A stretch of 64,000 bases of DNA from Streptosporangiaceae bacterium (GTDB taxonomy: Bacteria; Actinomycetota; Actinomycetes; Streptosporangiales; Streptosporangiaceae): positions 1 to 64,000 of the forward strand of contig JAICWX010000001.1 of NCBI GenBank assembly GCA_025934635.1. The letters run 5' to 3'. Positions 17,203-25,894 of this stretch are shown here, one piece after another. Positions within the stretch are counted from its first letter, which is position 1. Each line of letters starts with the position of its first letter. Made by a program: the position numbers and the translations under genes. The notes under the pieces are model-generated. The model was not told the origin of the DNA, made no database searches, and saw only the letters and a program-made list of their open reading frames with translations.

Positions 17203-18531
17203 GTGAATGTGCCGCGGGCCCTCGGCCAGGCGGGCCGGTGGGCGGTGGCGGTCGACGCCATGATCGCGGTGCTGCTGGCCGCGGTGGCGTGGCTCTTCGG
17301 CGGGCTGCGGCCGGTGAGCCCGGCCGAGACGGCGAGCCTGGTCCTGGTCCTGACGGCGGTGGTGGTACGCAGGCCCTGGTCCTGGGCGGCCTGGACGCTG
17401 GGCCTGGCCGGAGGCCTGATCCAGGTGACGGACGGCTTCGGCGGGCTGGTGGCCCTCGTCGGCGTGGTGCTCGTCCTGTACAGCGTGACCGCCTACGGAC
17501 CGCGCCCGCTGCCCCTGCTCACCGGGCTGATCCTGCCGGCTGCCGCGGTGCCGGGGTCGATCACGCTGATCCAGCGGGGAACCGGCGTGCAGCGGATCGC
17601 GTATGCCCTCGTGCCAGGTTCCATCCCCGGCGGCATCGTCGGACGCGGCGTGGTGCTGTACCTCGCGGTGCTGGCGCCGGTGGCGGCCACGTACCTGGCC
17701 GGCCTGGCCCGGCGGTCGGTGCTCGCCGCGCAGCAGGCGGCGGTGCGGGAGAGCCTGGCCGCCGCCGATTCGGAGCGGGCCGCGCAGCTGGCCGTCGTGC
17801 AAGGCCAGCGGGCCGAGCTGGCTCGCGAGGTCCACGACCTGGTGGGCCATTCGCTGGCCGTGATCATCGCGCAGGCCGACTCGGTCCGGTTCCGGGACCT
17901 GGCGGCGGCCGAGGCCCCGGAACAGGTCCAGGCGACGGTCGCCGCCATCGCGGCGACGGCCCGGGACTCCCTCGGCGAGATCCGGGAGGTACTGACCCGG
18001 CTGGGCTCCGCCGAGGACGCGCCCGCCGGACCGGCCACGGGGCCGGCACCGCCGGGACCGGCCACCGCCGCCGCGGCACCCGGGCCGTCCGCCGGGGACA
18101 CCCTGCCCGAGCTGTTCGCCCGGGTCCGGCAGGCGGGCGTGGCCCTGGCGGTGCGGCACGAGGGAGAGCCGTCCGACGCGGGACCGGACGAACGCGCGGT
18201 GCTCGTCGCGGTCACCCGCGAGCTGCTCACCAACGCGCTGCGGCACGGGGACCGGGCCGCGCCCGTCGAGGTGCTGCTGCGCTGGTCGCCGGAGGGCGTG
18301 CTGATCCAGGTGCGGAACCAGGTGGCGACCGGCGACGGTGCGGGCCCCGCGGGGACAACGGGCTCGGCGGAGCCCACAGGATCCGCGGGGTCCGGGGCGG
18401 GCCTGGGCATCCCCGGTATGCAGGCCCGGCTGAGCCGGGTGGGCGGCCGGCTCGGCACGGACCGCGAGCCGCGCCCGGACGGCGGTCAGGACTTCGTGGC
18501 GGACGCCTGGGTTCCGGGGAGGACAGGATGA
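17203..18531 (+). CDS. NarL-class sensor histidine kinase
   Basis: A 442-residue membrane sensor. About five hydrophobic segments lie between residues 15 and 170, with no large extracellular domain. The HisKA_3 dimerisation helix follows with REVHDLVGHSLAVIIAQADS (phospho-acceptor His211), then an Ala/Pro/Gly-rich linker and a HATPase with TRELLTNALRHG (N box) and GAGLGIPGMQARLSRVGGRL (G box). I start it at GTG 17203; TATGCT ends six bases upstream, so the transcript may be leaderless. Its stop overlaps the regulator start (ATGA). This sensor/regulator/ABC arrangement is typical of actinobacterial envelope-stress or antibiotic-detox modules. Confidence 0.9.
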   Translation: MNVPRALGQAGRWAVAVDAMIAVLLAAVAWLFGGLRPVSPAETASLVLVLTAVVVRRPWSWAAWTLGLAGGLIQVTDGFGGLVALVGVVLVLYSVTAYGPRPLPLLTGLILPAAAVPGSITLIQRGTGVQRIAYALVPGSIPGGIVGRGVVLYLAVLAPVAATYLAGLARRSVLAAQQAAVRESLAAADSERAAQLAVVQGQRAELAREVHDLVGHSLAVIIAQADSVRFRDLAAAEAPEQVQATVAAIAATARDSLGEIREVLTRLGSAEDAPAGPATGPAPPGPATAAAAPGPSAGDTLPELFARVRQAGVALAVRHEGEPSDAGPDERAVLVAVTRELLTNALRHGDRAAPVEVLLRWSPEGVLIQVRNQVATGDGAGPAGTTGSAEPTGSAGSGAGLGIPGMQARLSRVGGRLGTDREPRPDGGQDFVADAWVPGRTG

Positions 18532-19256
18532 GCGGCCCGGCGGCGGTGCAGGCCGGGTCGGGGCCCGCCGAGCCGATCCGGGTGGTGCTGGTCGACGACC
18601 AGGAACTGTTCCGGGCCGGGGTCGCGGTCGTCATCGGGGCGCAGCCCGACCTGGAGGTGGTCGGGCAGGCCGCCGACGGCCGGGCCGGCCTCGAGGTCAT
18701 CGCGCGGACCCGGCCGGACGTGGTCCTGATGGACGTGCGGATGCCCCGGCTGAGCGGCGTCGAGGCGACCAGGGAGCTGTTCGCGGCCAGCGGGTTCGCG
18801 GGCCCCCGGCCGCGGGTCGTGCTGCTGACGACGTTCGAGATGGACCAGGCGGCGGCCGACGCGATCCGGCTGGGGGCGAGCGGTTTCCTGCTCAAGGACA
18901 CCGCGCCGGAACTGCTCTGCTCGGCGATACGCGCCGTCCACCGCGGGAACGAGGTCATCGCGGGCCGCCTGGTCTCCGTGCTCGACGCGGGGGCGGCCCG
19001 TCCCGGCCCGGCGCCCGCGGCGCGTACGGCCATCGCCACCCTGACCAGCCGGGAACGGGACGTCTTCTTCGCCGCCGCGCGCGGCCTGAGCAATGCGGAG
19101 ATCGCCCGCAGCGAGTTCCTCAGCGAGTCCACCGTGAAGACCCACGTCAGCTCGGTCCTGGCCAAGCTCGCCCTGCGGGACCGGGTCCAGCTCGTCGTCT
19201 TCGCCCACGAGAACCACCTGCTCACCCCGGACACCCCCGCCGGCCCGCCCGCCTGA
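18528..19256 (+). CDS. NarL/FixJ response regulator
   Basis: A 242-residue regulator. The receiver domain (residues 17-135) has acidic VDDQ near residue 23, phospho-Asp69 (PDVVLMDVRMPRLSG), TTFEM and Lys in GFLLKDTAPELL. The C-terminal LuxR-type HTH reads LTSRERDVFFAAARGLSNAEIA followed by ESTVKTHVSSVLAKLALRDRVQ. It is coupled by a 4-base overlap to the sensor kinase. Probable targets include its own operon or the ABC exporter genes 335 bp downstream, where repeated palindromes occur. Confidence 0.95.
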   Translation: MSGPAAVQAGSGPAEPIRVVLVDDQELFRAGVAVVIGAQPDLEVVGQAADGRAGLEVIARTRPDVVLMDVRMPRLSGVEATRELFAASGFAGPRPRVVLLTTFEMDQAAADAIRLGASGFLLKDTAPELLCSAIRAVHRGNEVIAGRLVSVLDAGAARPGPAPAARTAIATLTSRERDVFFAAARGLSNAEIARSEFLSESTVKTHVSSVLAKLALRDRVQLVVFAHENHLLTPDTPAGPPA

Positions 19257-19299
19257 TCACCCGCCGGCCAGCTTCCTGGCCTCACCCGGCCCCGGCAAC

Positions 19300-19365
19300 G
19301 ACATGAATGCTCCATCGATGTCGCGATGACGACTTGGATGCTCCATCGATGTCGTTGGCCGCGCC
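19300..19365. repeat. Paired palindrome element, copy 1 (31-bp period)
   Basis: Two 23-bp units lie 31 bp apart. Unit 1 has arms GACATGAATG and CATCGATGTC around CTC (19300-19322); unit 2 has GACTTGGATG and CATCGATGTC around CTC (19331-19353). Both right arms are identical, and the block ends in GTTGGCCGCGCC. The same architecture with the same 31-bp spacing recurs at 27559-27624. The spacing is close to three helical turns, as for a tandem dimeric operator; a dispersed repeat is the alternative. Confidence 0.7.
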
Positions 19366-19491
19366 GCCCGGAAGGCGGGGTGGGCCCGGGGCGAGGGGGT
19401 GGGCACGGCACCACGGCCGGGGACCTGTGGCGAGCCGGGCCGGGGGCGAGCCGGGCCGCGGGATGCGCTCTGACGAACCGTGCCGCCGCCG

Positions 19492-19533
19492 GCGATCGGT
19501 ACTCCGGGAGGAGCGATCGGTACTCCGGGAGGA
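19492..19533. repeat. Perfect 21-bp tandem duplication upstream of the ABC exporter
   Basis: A 21-bp unit (starting GCGATCGGTACTCCGGGAGG) occurs twice head to tail without change, 58 bp before the exporter ATG. It may be a duplicated operator half or a recent slippage product. Confidence 0.75.
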
Positions 19534-19590
19534 GGAAGACGGTCCTGGCGACCGAGGCGGGCCGGGTCTCCGCTTCCTACCGTCGTGGGT

Positions 19591-20388
19591 ATGCATCCAT
19601 CACCTGTCTTTCCCGCGCCCGCGTTCCGGACGGGCGCGGCTCATCGGGCGGCGCTGACGGCCCGGGAGCTGACCCGGACGTTCGGTCAGGGCGATAGCGC
19701 GGTTCACGCGGTGGCCGGGCTCGACCTGGACCTGGCGGCGGGCAGCTTCACCGCCGTGATCGGGCCCTCCGGGTCGGGCAAGTCGACGCTGCTGCACCTG
19801 CTGGCCGGGCTCGACCGGCCGGACGGCGGCTCGGTCCGGCTCGGCGACGCGGACCTGAATACCCTGGACGAGGACGCGCTGACCGCGCTGCGGCGAGACC
19901 GGATGGGCTTCGTGCTGCAGGACTTCAGCCTGCTCCCGGCGCTGTCGGTGGCGGAGAACATCGACCTGCCGTTCAGCCTCGGGCTCGATCCCGCCCGCCG
20001 GGACGCCCGCTGGCGCGAGCACCTGATCGGCGCGCTGGGGCTGTCCGGCCTGCTGGACCGCCGGCCTGGCCAGCTGTCCGGCGGGCAGCAGCAGCGGGTC
20101 GCGGTGGTGCGGGCGCTGGCCCACCGGCCCGCGGTGGTCTTCGCGGACGAGCCGACCGGCAACCTCGACCTGGGCGCCGGCCGCCGGCTGCTGGGCCTGC
20201 TGCGCGGCCTGGCGGCCGAGCAGGGCGTCACCGTCGTCATGGTCACCCACGACGTGGCCGCGGCGGCGCTCGCCGACCGGGTGATCGTGCTGGCCGACGG
20301 GGCCGTCGCCCGGGACATCGCGGTCGCCGGGACCACCTCGGCCGAGGACCTGGCCGCGATCGTGGTAGCGGCGCGGGGTGACCGGTGA
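19591..20388 (+). CDS. ABC exporter ATP-binding protein (MacB/LolD-like)
   Basis: A 265-residue ATPase of the FtsX-partner class. It has Walker A GPSGSGKSTLL, Q-loop VLQDFSLLPALSVAENI, signature LSGGQQQRVAVVRAL, Walker B AVVFADEPTGNLD and the H-loop VTHDVAAAAL. The start at ATG 19591 matches the family N-terminus. TACCGT lies seven bases upstream, suggesting leaderless transcription. An upstream in-frame start at 19480 would translate through the 21-bp duplication and is unlikely. It is followed by the coupled permease gene and would export a peptide, lipid or antibiotic. Confidence 0.93.
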   Translation: MHPSPVFPAPAFRTGAAHRAALTARELTRTFGQGDSAVHAVAGLDLDLAAGSFTAVIGPSGSGKSTLLHLLAGLDRPDGGSVRLGDADLNTLDEDALTALRRDRMGFVLQDFSLLPALSVAENIDLPFSLGLDPARRDARWREHLIGALGLSGLLDRRPGQLSGGQQQRVAVVRALAHRPAVVFADEPTGNLDLGAGRRLLGLLRGLAAEQGVTVVMVTHDVAAAALADRVIVLADGAVARDIAVAGTTSAEDLAAIVVAARGDR

Positions 20389-21809
20389 CCGCCGCGACGG
20401 CCACCCCGGACGGGCGGCGCACGGCGGGCTGGTGCGTCGCCCTGGGCGCCGCCAACAGCACGTTCATCCTGGTGGTGACCGGCCTGCTGACCGGACGCCT
20501 GGAGCGCGTGTTCACCGGGGGCGGCGTCGGCCCGGGCGCGTTCGCGGTCCTGACCCTGCTGCGGGTGACCTTCCTGATCATCGCGCTGGTGGTCAGCACG
20601 GTGGTGACCACCAACGCCTACGGGATCGTCGCGGCCGGGCAGGCCCGGACGATCGCGCTGCGGCGGCTGCTGGGGGCGTCAGCCGCGGCCGAGCGCCGGC
20701 GCCTGGTGCGGCAGGCCATGCGGCAGGCGGTCCCGGTTTCGCTGCTGGCCGCCGTGGTGAGCGCCCTGCTGTGCCTGCCGCTGGTGAACGCCGTGCTCGC
20801 CAGCAGCAAGTCTCCCGGCGCCTCGCTGGGCGACCTGGTCAGCAGCCTGCCGGCGGTGGCGGTCGGCCTGCTGGCGCACCTGGCCTGCGTCCGCTGGGCC
20901 GTGACCCGCGGGTACGCGCCGGTGCTGGCCCAGGGACCGGTGGTCGCGCTGCGCGTCGCGGACGACCCCGGGCACCTGTCGGCCGGCGCCGGGACCGGCC
21001 ACACGAGCCGGCGGCGGGCGCCGCGCTGGGTCCGCGTCTGCACCGGCCTCGCGGCCGGGATCGGCGCCCTGGCCCTGGCCGCGGCGGTCATCACCCCGTA
21101 CGCGGTGCTGCCCGGCGTGGTGGCCGGCGCCTTCGCCGCGGCGGCCCTGCTCGGCTCGGCCGACCGGGTGGTGAGCGGGCTGGTCCGGGGGCTGACCCGG
21201 TTCGCCCGGCCCGGCGGCGACCTGGACATCGCGGGCCGCCGGATCCGGCAGAACGCGACCCGCAGCTCGCGGGCGGCGCTCGCGGTGGCGGCCGGGGTCT
21301 GCGTCGTCACCATGCTGGCCGTGGCCTCCGCCACCGCGCTGTCCGCGGCCGAGGGGTACTTCGCGGCGGCGTCCGGGCTGGTCGGCCAGATTGACGACAT
21401 CGTCGTGGCCGGGGGCGTGATGATCAGCATGACCGCGCTGACGTCGGCCCTCGGGGTCATCACGACGGTCTCGCACGGCCTGCGGCTCCGGCACCGTGAG
21501 ATCGCCCTGCTGCGGGTGCTCGGGCAGACGCCCCGGCAGACCCGCCGGATGATCAGGGCCGAGGCGGGACTGCTCAGCGGGGGCGCAGTGCTGCTCGGCC
21601 TGGTCATGGGGGTGGCGTACGGCTGGTTCGGCGCGCAGGTGCTGCTCAGCGAGGCCAGCCACCGCCTGGTGCTGCTGCCGGTCGTCCCGGTGCCGGTGCT
21701 GCTCGCCGCGGCCGCGGCGGCAGCCGCGCTCACCTGGCTCGCTAGCGCCTGGCCGGCTCGCCAGGCATTGCTGCGGACGCCAATCCGGGCGTATCTCGAT
21801 GCGCAGTAA
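20385..21809 (+). CDS. FtsX-family ABC permease
   Basis: A 474-residue permease, shorter than the usual 800-residue double FtsX proteins. It has four N-terminal hydrophobic segments and a C-terminal FtsX core (GLRLRHREIALLRVLGQTPRQTRRM, then LLSGGAVLLGLVMGVAYGWFG and LLPVVPVPVLLAAAAAAAAL). The start GTG overlaps the ATPase stop (GTGA). The 3' end overlaps the convergent anti-sigma-factor gene by 68 bp, so the final 22 codons are read on both strands. Confidence 0.9.
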   Translation: MTAATATPDGRRTAGWCVALGAANSTFILVVTGLLTGRLERVFTGGGVGPGAFAVLTLLRVTFLIIALVVSTVVTTNAYGIVAAGQARTIALRRLLGASAAAERRRLVRQAMRQAVPVSLLAAVVSALLCLPLVNAVLASSKSPGASLGDLVSSLPAVAVGLLAHLACVRWAVTRGYAPVLAQGPVVALRVADDPGHLSAGAGTGHTSRRRAPRWVRVCTGLAAGIGALALAAAVITPYAVLPGVVAGAFAAAALLGSADRVVSGLVRGLTRFARPGGDLDIAGRRIRQNATRSSRAALAVAAGVCVVTMLAVASATALSAAEGYFAAASGLVGQIDDIVVAGGVMISMTALTSALGVITTVSHGLRLRHREIALLRVLGQTPRQTRRMIRAEAGLLSGGAVLLGLVMGVAYGWFGAQVLLSEASHRLVLLPVVPVPVLLAAAAAAAALTWLASAWPARQALLRTPIRAYLDAQ

Positions 21810-22212
21810 CCACCAGCTCGAACTCCAGCGTGACGATCGCGCCGCCCGCGCCGCCGGTGATGTACAGCCGGTCGCTGAGCTCCCGGGCCAGCCACAGCCC
21901 GCGGCCGTCCTCGCCGAAGTCGGAGTCGGAGCAGGGATCGGGCAGCGCGGCCGGGATCGCCTGGTCGGACAGGCCCGGGCCGTCGTCGGTCACCCGGCAG
22001 CGCAGGGCCCCGTCCACGTACCACAGCCGGGCCCGTCCGCGGCCGCCGCCGTGCTGGACCGCGTTGCCGGTCACCTCGTGAACCGCTAACACGAAGTCGC
22101 TGCGGCGCGGCTCGGCCAGGCCGGCCATCCGGACGACGTCGGCCAGGCACCGCCGCAGCCGGGACAGCTCGGCGGCGGTGAAGTACATGTCGAGCAGCAG
22201 CGCGCAGGTCAC
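21742..22212 (-). CDS. RsbW-like ATP-binding anti-sigma factor
   Basis: A 156-residue GHKL ATPase of the anti-sigma-factor kinase group. The N box reads DFVLAVHEVTGNAVQHGGG, the G1 box TDDGPGL and the G2 box DGRGLWLARELSDRLY. Such proteins bind a sigma factor or phosphorylate an anti-sigma antagonist. Start GTG 22212 overlaps the upstream stop (GTGA), coupling it to the MEDS-STAS gene, which supplies the likely antagonist domain. The C-terminal tail overlaps the convergent permease gene. Confidence 0.9.
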   Translation of the reverse strand: MTCALLLDMYFTAAELSRLRRCLADVVRMAGLAEPRRSDFVLAVHEVTGNAVQHGGGRGRARLWYVDGALRCRVTDDGPGLSDQAIPAALPDPCSDSDFGEDGRGLWLARELSDRLYITGGAGGAIVTLEFELVVTAHRDTPGLASAAMPGEPARR

Positions 22213-23081
22213 CTGTCCTCCGCCAGTTCGTCGAGCACCAGCCGCCCGATCCGGTCCGCTCCCAGGTGACGCAGCGTCCGGGCGTGCAGGTCCGAGCAGC
22301 AGATCACGACGAGCTCGCACGCGTCGGCCTGGGCGACCAGCCGCAGCAGGTCGCCGGCGCATCCCGCGGACAGGAAGCACAGCCGGGACAGGTCCACCAG
22401 CACCTGTCCGCCCGGCGCGGGCCCGAGCACGGCCTGGATCGCGTCGCGGAACCGCTCCCGCGTTGAAACGTCCCCGTCGCCGATTAGGTGCACCTCGTCG
22501 TACGAGTGCCAGGCCTGAAGCTCGCCGGGCCGTTCGAGCAGCGCCACCGGATGGCTGACCCGCATTTCCTCCACCACCGCGGGCGCGAACCGGCGGCGGT
22601 CGTAGCTGCAGATCTCGGCGTACCGCCGGCTGGCGAACAGGCCGCCCGCGGTCTTCTCGCGCCGCATCACGCCCTCGACGTCCATGCCCAGGTCCCGGAC
22701 CCAGGCCATGTCGATGAAGGCCCGCAGCCCGGCGTATCCCTCCCAGCGGGCCCGCGCGGTCTCCTCCCGCAGCCGGCTCAGCTGCCGCCGCGCGGTGAAC
22801 GTGCGGTCCGGGTGGATCAGCGCCCGTATGCTGCTGAACACCAGCTGCCCGCGCTCCCGCGCCCGTTCCGCCCGGGCGCCGAAGGCGGCTATCCGCTGGT
22901 ACGCCTCGTCGGGCGGGACGGCCGGGTCACCCATGATGATGACCTTCTCGCCCCGGCCCAGTCCCCGCTGGGTGAACACGGCCGGAACCCCCCAGCGGGC
23001 GTTATCGTCCCCGTAATGCGCAAAAGCGTGATCGCCTAGCCGCATTTGCTCGACCGCGAGTGTGTGCGCGTCGGCCTGCAC
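22209..23081 (-). CDS. MEDS domain - STAS domain protein (sensor-linked anti-anti-sigma factor)
   Basis: A 290-residue two-domain protein. Residues 10-180 form a MEDS (MEthanogen/methylotroph DcmR Sensory) domain, with LGDHAFAHYGDDNARWG, GLGRGEKVIIMGDP, LREETARARWEGYAGLRAFIDMAW and ICSYDRRRFAPAVVEEM. Residues 195-285 form a STAS domain (VLVDLSRLCFLSAGCAGDLLRLV), in which a Ser near SAGC is the likely phospho-site. It starts at GTG 23081 with AGGGG eight bases upstream. Together with the coupled ATPase it forms a partner-switching module that would release a sigma factor upon a signal sensed by the MEDS domain. Confidence 0.88.
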   Translation of the reverse strand: MQADAHTLAVEQMRLGDHAFAHYGDDNARWGVPAVFTQRGLGRGEKVIIMGDPAVPPDEAYQRIAAFGARAERARERGQLVFSSIRALIHPDRTFTARRQLSRLREETARARWEGYAGLRAFIDMAWVRDLGMDVEGVMRREKTAGGLFASRRYAEICSYDRRRFAPAVVEEMRVSHPVALLERPGELQAWHSYDEVHLIGDGDVSTRERFRDAIQAVLGPAPGGQVLVDLSRLCFLSAGCAGDLLRLVAQADACELVVICCSDLHARTLRHLGADRIGRLVLDELAEDR

Positions 23082-23486
23082 GAGCGTGCCCCTAACTTGC
23101 TCCGTTTACTGAATTGGCCAAACGGCGGCGGTGACGCGAAGCCGTAACCTAAAGTCATAGTACGAGTACCCTACGCGAGTTCGTCTCCGCCCGCTGTGAT
23201 TCAGGGCGATGCGTCTGGTGGCACCGGGCGGCACCGATCGGCCGCGGCGGCCGGCCCGGGCGCGGCGGCGTAATCATCCGCTCGACGGGCCCGGCAGCTT
23301 CGGCGCCGCTATTCGAAAATAGGCACACTGGGCGGGATGGCCAGCTCGTTAGGTTAATATTGTTTCGAAAATCTGCGGAAATAATCGGGCGGATCACGCG
23401 GGCAATCGGCGTGCTTCTCGCCGGGCGGCGGCCGAACCTGCCAATGATGACCGAAAGCCCGCGTATACGGGCCTATCATCTGGTGC
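23082..23486. other. 405-bp divergent intergenic region
   Basis: This region separates the leftward MEDS gene from the rightward sensor operon. It contains two AT-rich patches, near 23145-23170 and 23354-23395, that probably hold the divergent promoters. TATCAT at 23474-23479 ends seven bases before the sensor ATG and may be its -10 box with a leaderless start. No credible small gene is visible. Confidence 0.4.
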
Positions 23487-24815
23487 ATGCGGCCGACGGA
23501 ATACCCGCCGCGGTGGTGGCGTACCCGCGATTCCGGCACCGTACCGATTGGCCCCGCGATGACGACCCTGCGATCGGTCATCGCCCGTCTCGCGTCGGTG
23601 GTGCGGTGCGCGGGGATCGCCTATATCGCGGTGCAGGTGGCCCTGTGGCCCTCGTTCTACGCCGCTGACCCGTGGCGCCTGACCGGGCCCGTCGCGGCCA
23701 GCGCCTGGGCGGCGGTCGTGACGGTCTACCTGCGGCGGAACTGGCCCGCCCCGCGCTTCGCCTGCCTGGACTCGGCGGTTTACCTGGCGCTGGCGCTGAC
23801 CGCCGAGGGATGCGTGCCGCCCGCCGTCCGTGACCATGCCTACAGCTGGCTCGTCATCGTCATGTCCAGCCAGCTCATCGTGCCTGCCTGGTATGCCCCC
23901 GCCGTCCTGGCGGTGCCGCTGGCCCTGGCCTCGCCCGCCGCCTACCTGGCCGGCCTGGCCCGGATGCCCGGCACCGGCAGCCGGATGATGGCCGCGGCCG
24001 CGATCTTGCTGATCATGGTGGCGGCCGTCCACAGCTACGGCCGCCGCACGCTCTACCCCCGCGCGACCGCGGCCGACGCCGCCCTGGACGAGGCGGACCG
24101 GACCGCCCGGGAGCAGTACGTCATCTTGTCCCGGCACATCGAACGGCGCGAGCACGAGCGGCTGCTGCACGACACCGTGCTCAACACGCTCACCGCGCTC
24201 GCCCGGGCCGGGCCAGTAGCTCCTGGCGACCGCGACGACGTGGCCGGGGCGGTGAACCGGTGCCAGCAGGACGTGGTCCTGATCGAGGCCGCGCTCGGCG
24301 ACCCGGATCCCGACGGGTGCATCGCCGGGCCCGCGGACCTGGTCCGCGGCGTGCGCGGGGTCGCCGCCGAGATGCGCGCCCGGGGCCTCGACGTCCACGT
24401 CACGGTCACCGGCGGCGTGCCCGCCATCCCGGCGCCGGTCATCACGGCGCTCGCGAACGCCACCCGCGAGGCCCTGTCGAACGTGGCCGCTCACGCCGGG
24501 ACCGCCGACGCCTGGGTCGAGGTCAGCCGCGTCGGGCCGGACGAGAACACCGGGCCGGACGGGACCGCCGGAGCGGGTGAGGACGGAGCGCAGGTGATCG
24601 TCCGTGACCGGGGGGCCGGGTTCGATCTGGCCCGCGTCGACCGGGGCCGGCTCGGCCTGCGGCGGTCCATTACCGAACGGGTGGCCGACTGCGGTGGCCA
24701 CGCCTGCGTGTGGTCGGCCCCGGGACAGGGCACCGTGATCCGCATGTCCTGGCCCGAATCCGTGGCCGGGGACCGGGACGCCCTGGCCTCAGCCGCGGAG
24801 AGCTCGCCGTGGTGA
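23487..24815 (+). CDS. Sensor histidine kinase (NarL class, divergent)
   Basis: A 442-residue membrane kinase. Five or so hydrophobic segments occupy residues 35-180. The dimerisation helix reads REHERLLHDTVLNTLTALARAG with His228. The ATPase has ANATREALSNVAAHAG (N box) and VIVRDRGAGFDLARVDRGRLGLRRSITERV, then GGHACVWSAPGQGTVIRM. ATG 23487 is used because of the close TATCAT box; the ATG at 23559 is an alternative start. Its stop overlaps the next gene by GTGA. It heads a three-gene coupled operon (kinase, membrane partner, regulator). Confidence 0.88.
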   Translation: MRPTEYPPRWWRTRDSGTVPIGPAMTTLRSVIARLASVVRCAGIAYIAVQVALWPSFYAADPWRLTGPVAASAWAAVVTVYLRRNWPAPRFACLDSAVYLALALTAEGCVPPAVRDHAYSWLVIVMSSQLIVPAWYAPAVLAVPLALASPAAYLAGLARMPGTGSRMMAAAAILLIMVAAVHSYGRRTLYPRATAADAALDEADRTAREQYVILSRHIERREHERLLHDTVLNTLTALARAGPVAPGDRDDVAGAVNRCQQDVVLIEAALGDPDPDGCIAGPADLVRGVRGVAAEMRARGLDVHVTVTGGVPAIPAPVITALANATREALSNVAAHAGTADAWVEVSRVGPDENTGPDGTAGAGEDGAQVIVRDRGAGFDLARVDRGRLGLRRSITERVADCGGHACVWSAPGQGTVIRMSWPESVAGDRDALASAAESSPW

Positions 24816-25894
24816 GCCATCACGCGGTGGTGCGGGACACCACCGAGTCCGGGGTCGCGCGGATGATCACCGCGATGTCGGTGGTCATGCCGGCCGTCGG
24901 GCTGCTGCAGACGCTGGCCAACCTGGGCGACTACCGCCAGCCCGCGGTGCCGGTCGCGGTCTGGGCCGCGCTGTTCGCGGCCGCCGCCTGGCTGCTGCCG
25001 CGGGCCCGCCCGGACGGCCTGATTCCCCGGGACGCGGCGCTGGCGGTCCTGATCGCGGCGGCCGCGGTGACGGCGATCGGATGGGAGCACCGCCCGGATC
25101 GTGGCTCGGGCAGCGTCGACCTGGCCATCCTGGGCACGGCGTGGCTGCTCGCCCTGGTCGCGCGGAGCCAGCCGGCCTGGGCCTGGATCCCCGCGGCGCT
25201 GGCCGTCTTCACCCTGCACGCCGTCCTGGTCATCGAGGCGGTCGGCGCGGGCCCGGCCAGCCTGGTACAGCTCGAGGCGGGCGGCTACATCCTGGTGGCC
25301 ATCCTGATCGCGTTCGCCGCGCTGCGGCCCGCCCTGGCCCTGCACACCCGGATGAGCGCGCGCCGGGCCGCGCTGGCGAGCCGGTCGGACGCCGAGCGGG
25401 CCGCGGCCGCCGCCGTCCTGGCGGACCGGCGGAGCCGGCTCGCCCGGCTCGAGCTCGAGGCGCTCCCGCTGCTGCGCGGCATCGCCGAGGGCCGGCTCGA
25501 CCCCGCGGACGCCGGCGTGCGGGAGCGGTGCGCCCGGCACGCGGCCGCCCTGCGGCACTCCCTGACCGGCCAGGCGCCCGAGGCGGGCGGCCTCGCCGCC
25601 GCGCTCGGGCCCGCGCTGCGGGCCGCCGCCGCCCGCGGGCTGCTGGTCAACGTCCAGGTGATCGGCAATCCGGTCGCCCCGCCGGACGTCGCCCGCGCCA
25701 TCGCGGCCACGGTGGACGCGGAGCTCGGCGCGCTCCCGCCGCATCAGGTCATGCTCACGGTCATCGCCTCCGGCGCGGAGACCGAGCTGTACCTGACCTT
25801 CAGCGAGCCCGCCCCGGGCTGCGTCGAGATCAGCCGGCGCGGCGCTGTCTTCCTGACCGGCGAGGCTGGCCGGCTGACGGGCGGGGCCGGTTGA
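24812..25894 (+). CDS. Membrane protein resembling a sensor kinase without ATPase domain
   Basis: A 360-residue protein with about six to seven hydrophobic segments (residues 20-185), then a cytoplasmic helix rich in Arg/Ala (RMSARRAALASRSDAERAAAA) and a C-terminal domain. The C-terminus follows the layout of a HisKA_3 helix and ATPase (LEALPLLRGIAEGRLDPADAG; ARAIAATVDAELGALPPHQVML) but has neither phospho-His nor recognisable N and G boxes. It is therefore probably a pseudo-kinase or sensor partner of the preceding kinase. It starts GTG 24812 (overlap GTGA) and ends overlapping the regulator start (TTGA). Confidence 0.75.
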   Translation: MSHHAVVRDTTESGVARMITAMSVVMPAVGLLQTLANLGDYRQPAVPVAVWAALFAAAAWLLPRARPDGLIPRDAALAVLIAAAAVTAIGWEHRPDRGSGSVDLAILGTAWLLALVARSQPAWAWIPAALAVFTLHAVLVIEAVGAGPASLVQLEAGGYILVAILIAFAALRPALALHTRMSARRAALASRSDAERAAAAAVLADRRSRLARLELEALPLLRGIAEGRLDPADAGVRERCARHAAALRHSLTGQAPEAGGLAAALGPALRAAAARGLLVNVQVIGNPVAPPDVARAIAATVDAELGALPPHQVMLTVIASGAETELYLTFSEPAPGCVEISRRGAVFLTGEAGRLTGGAG

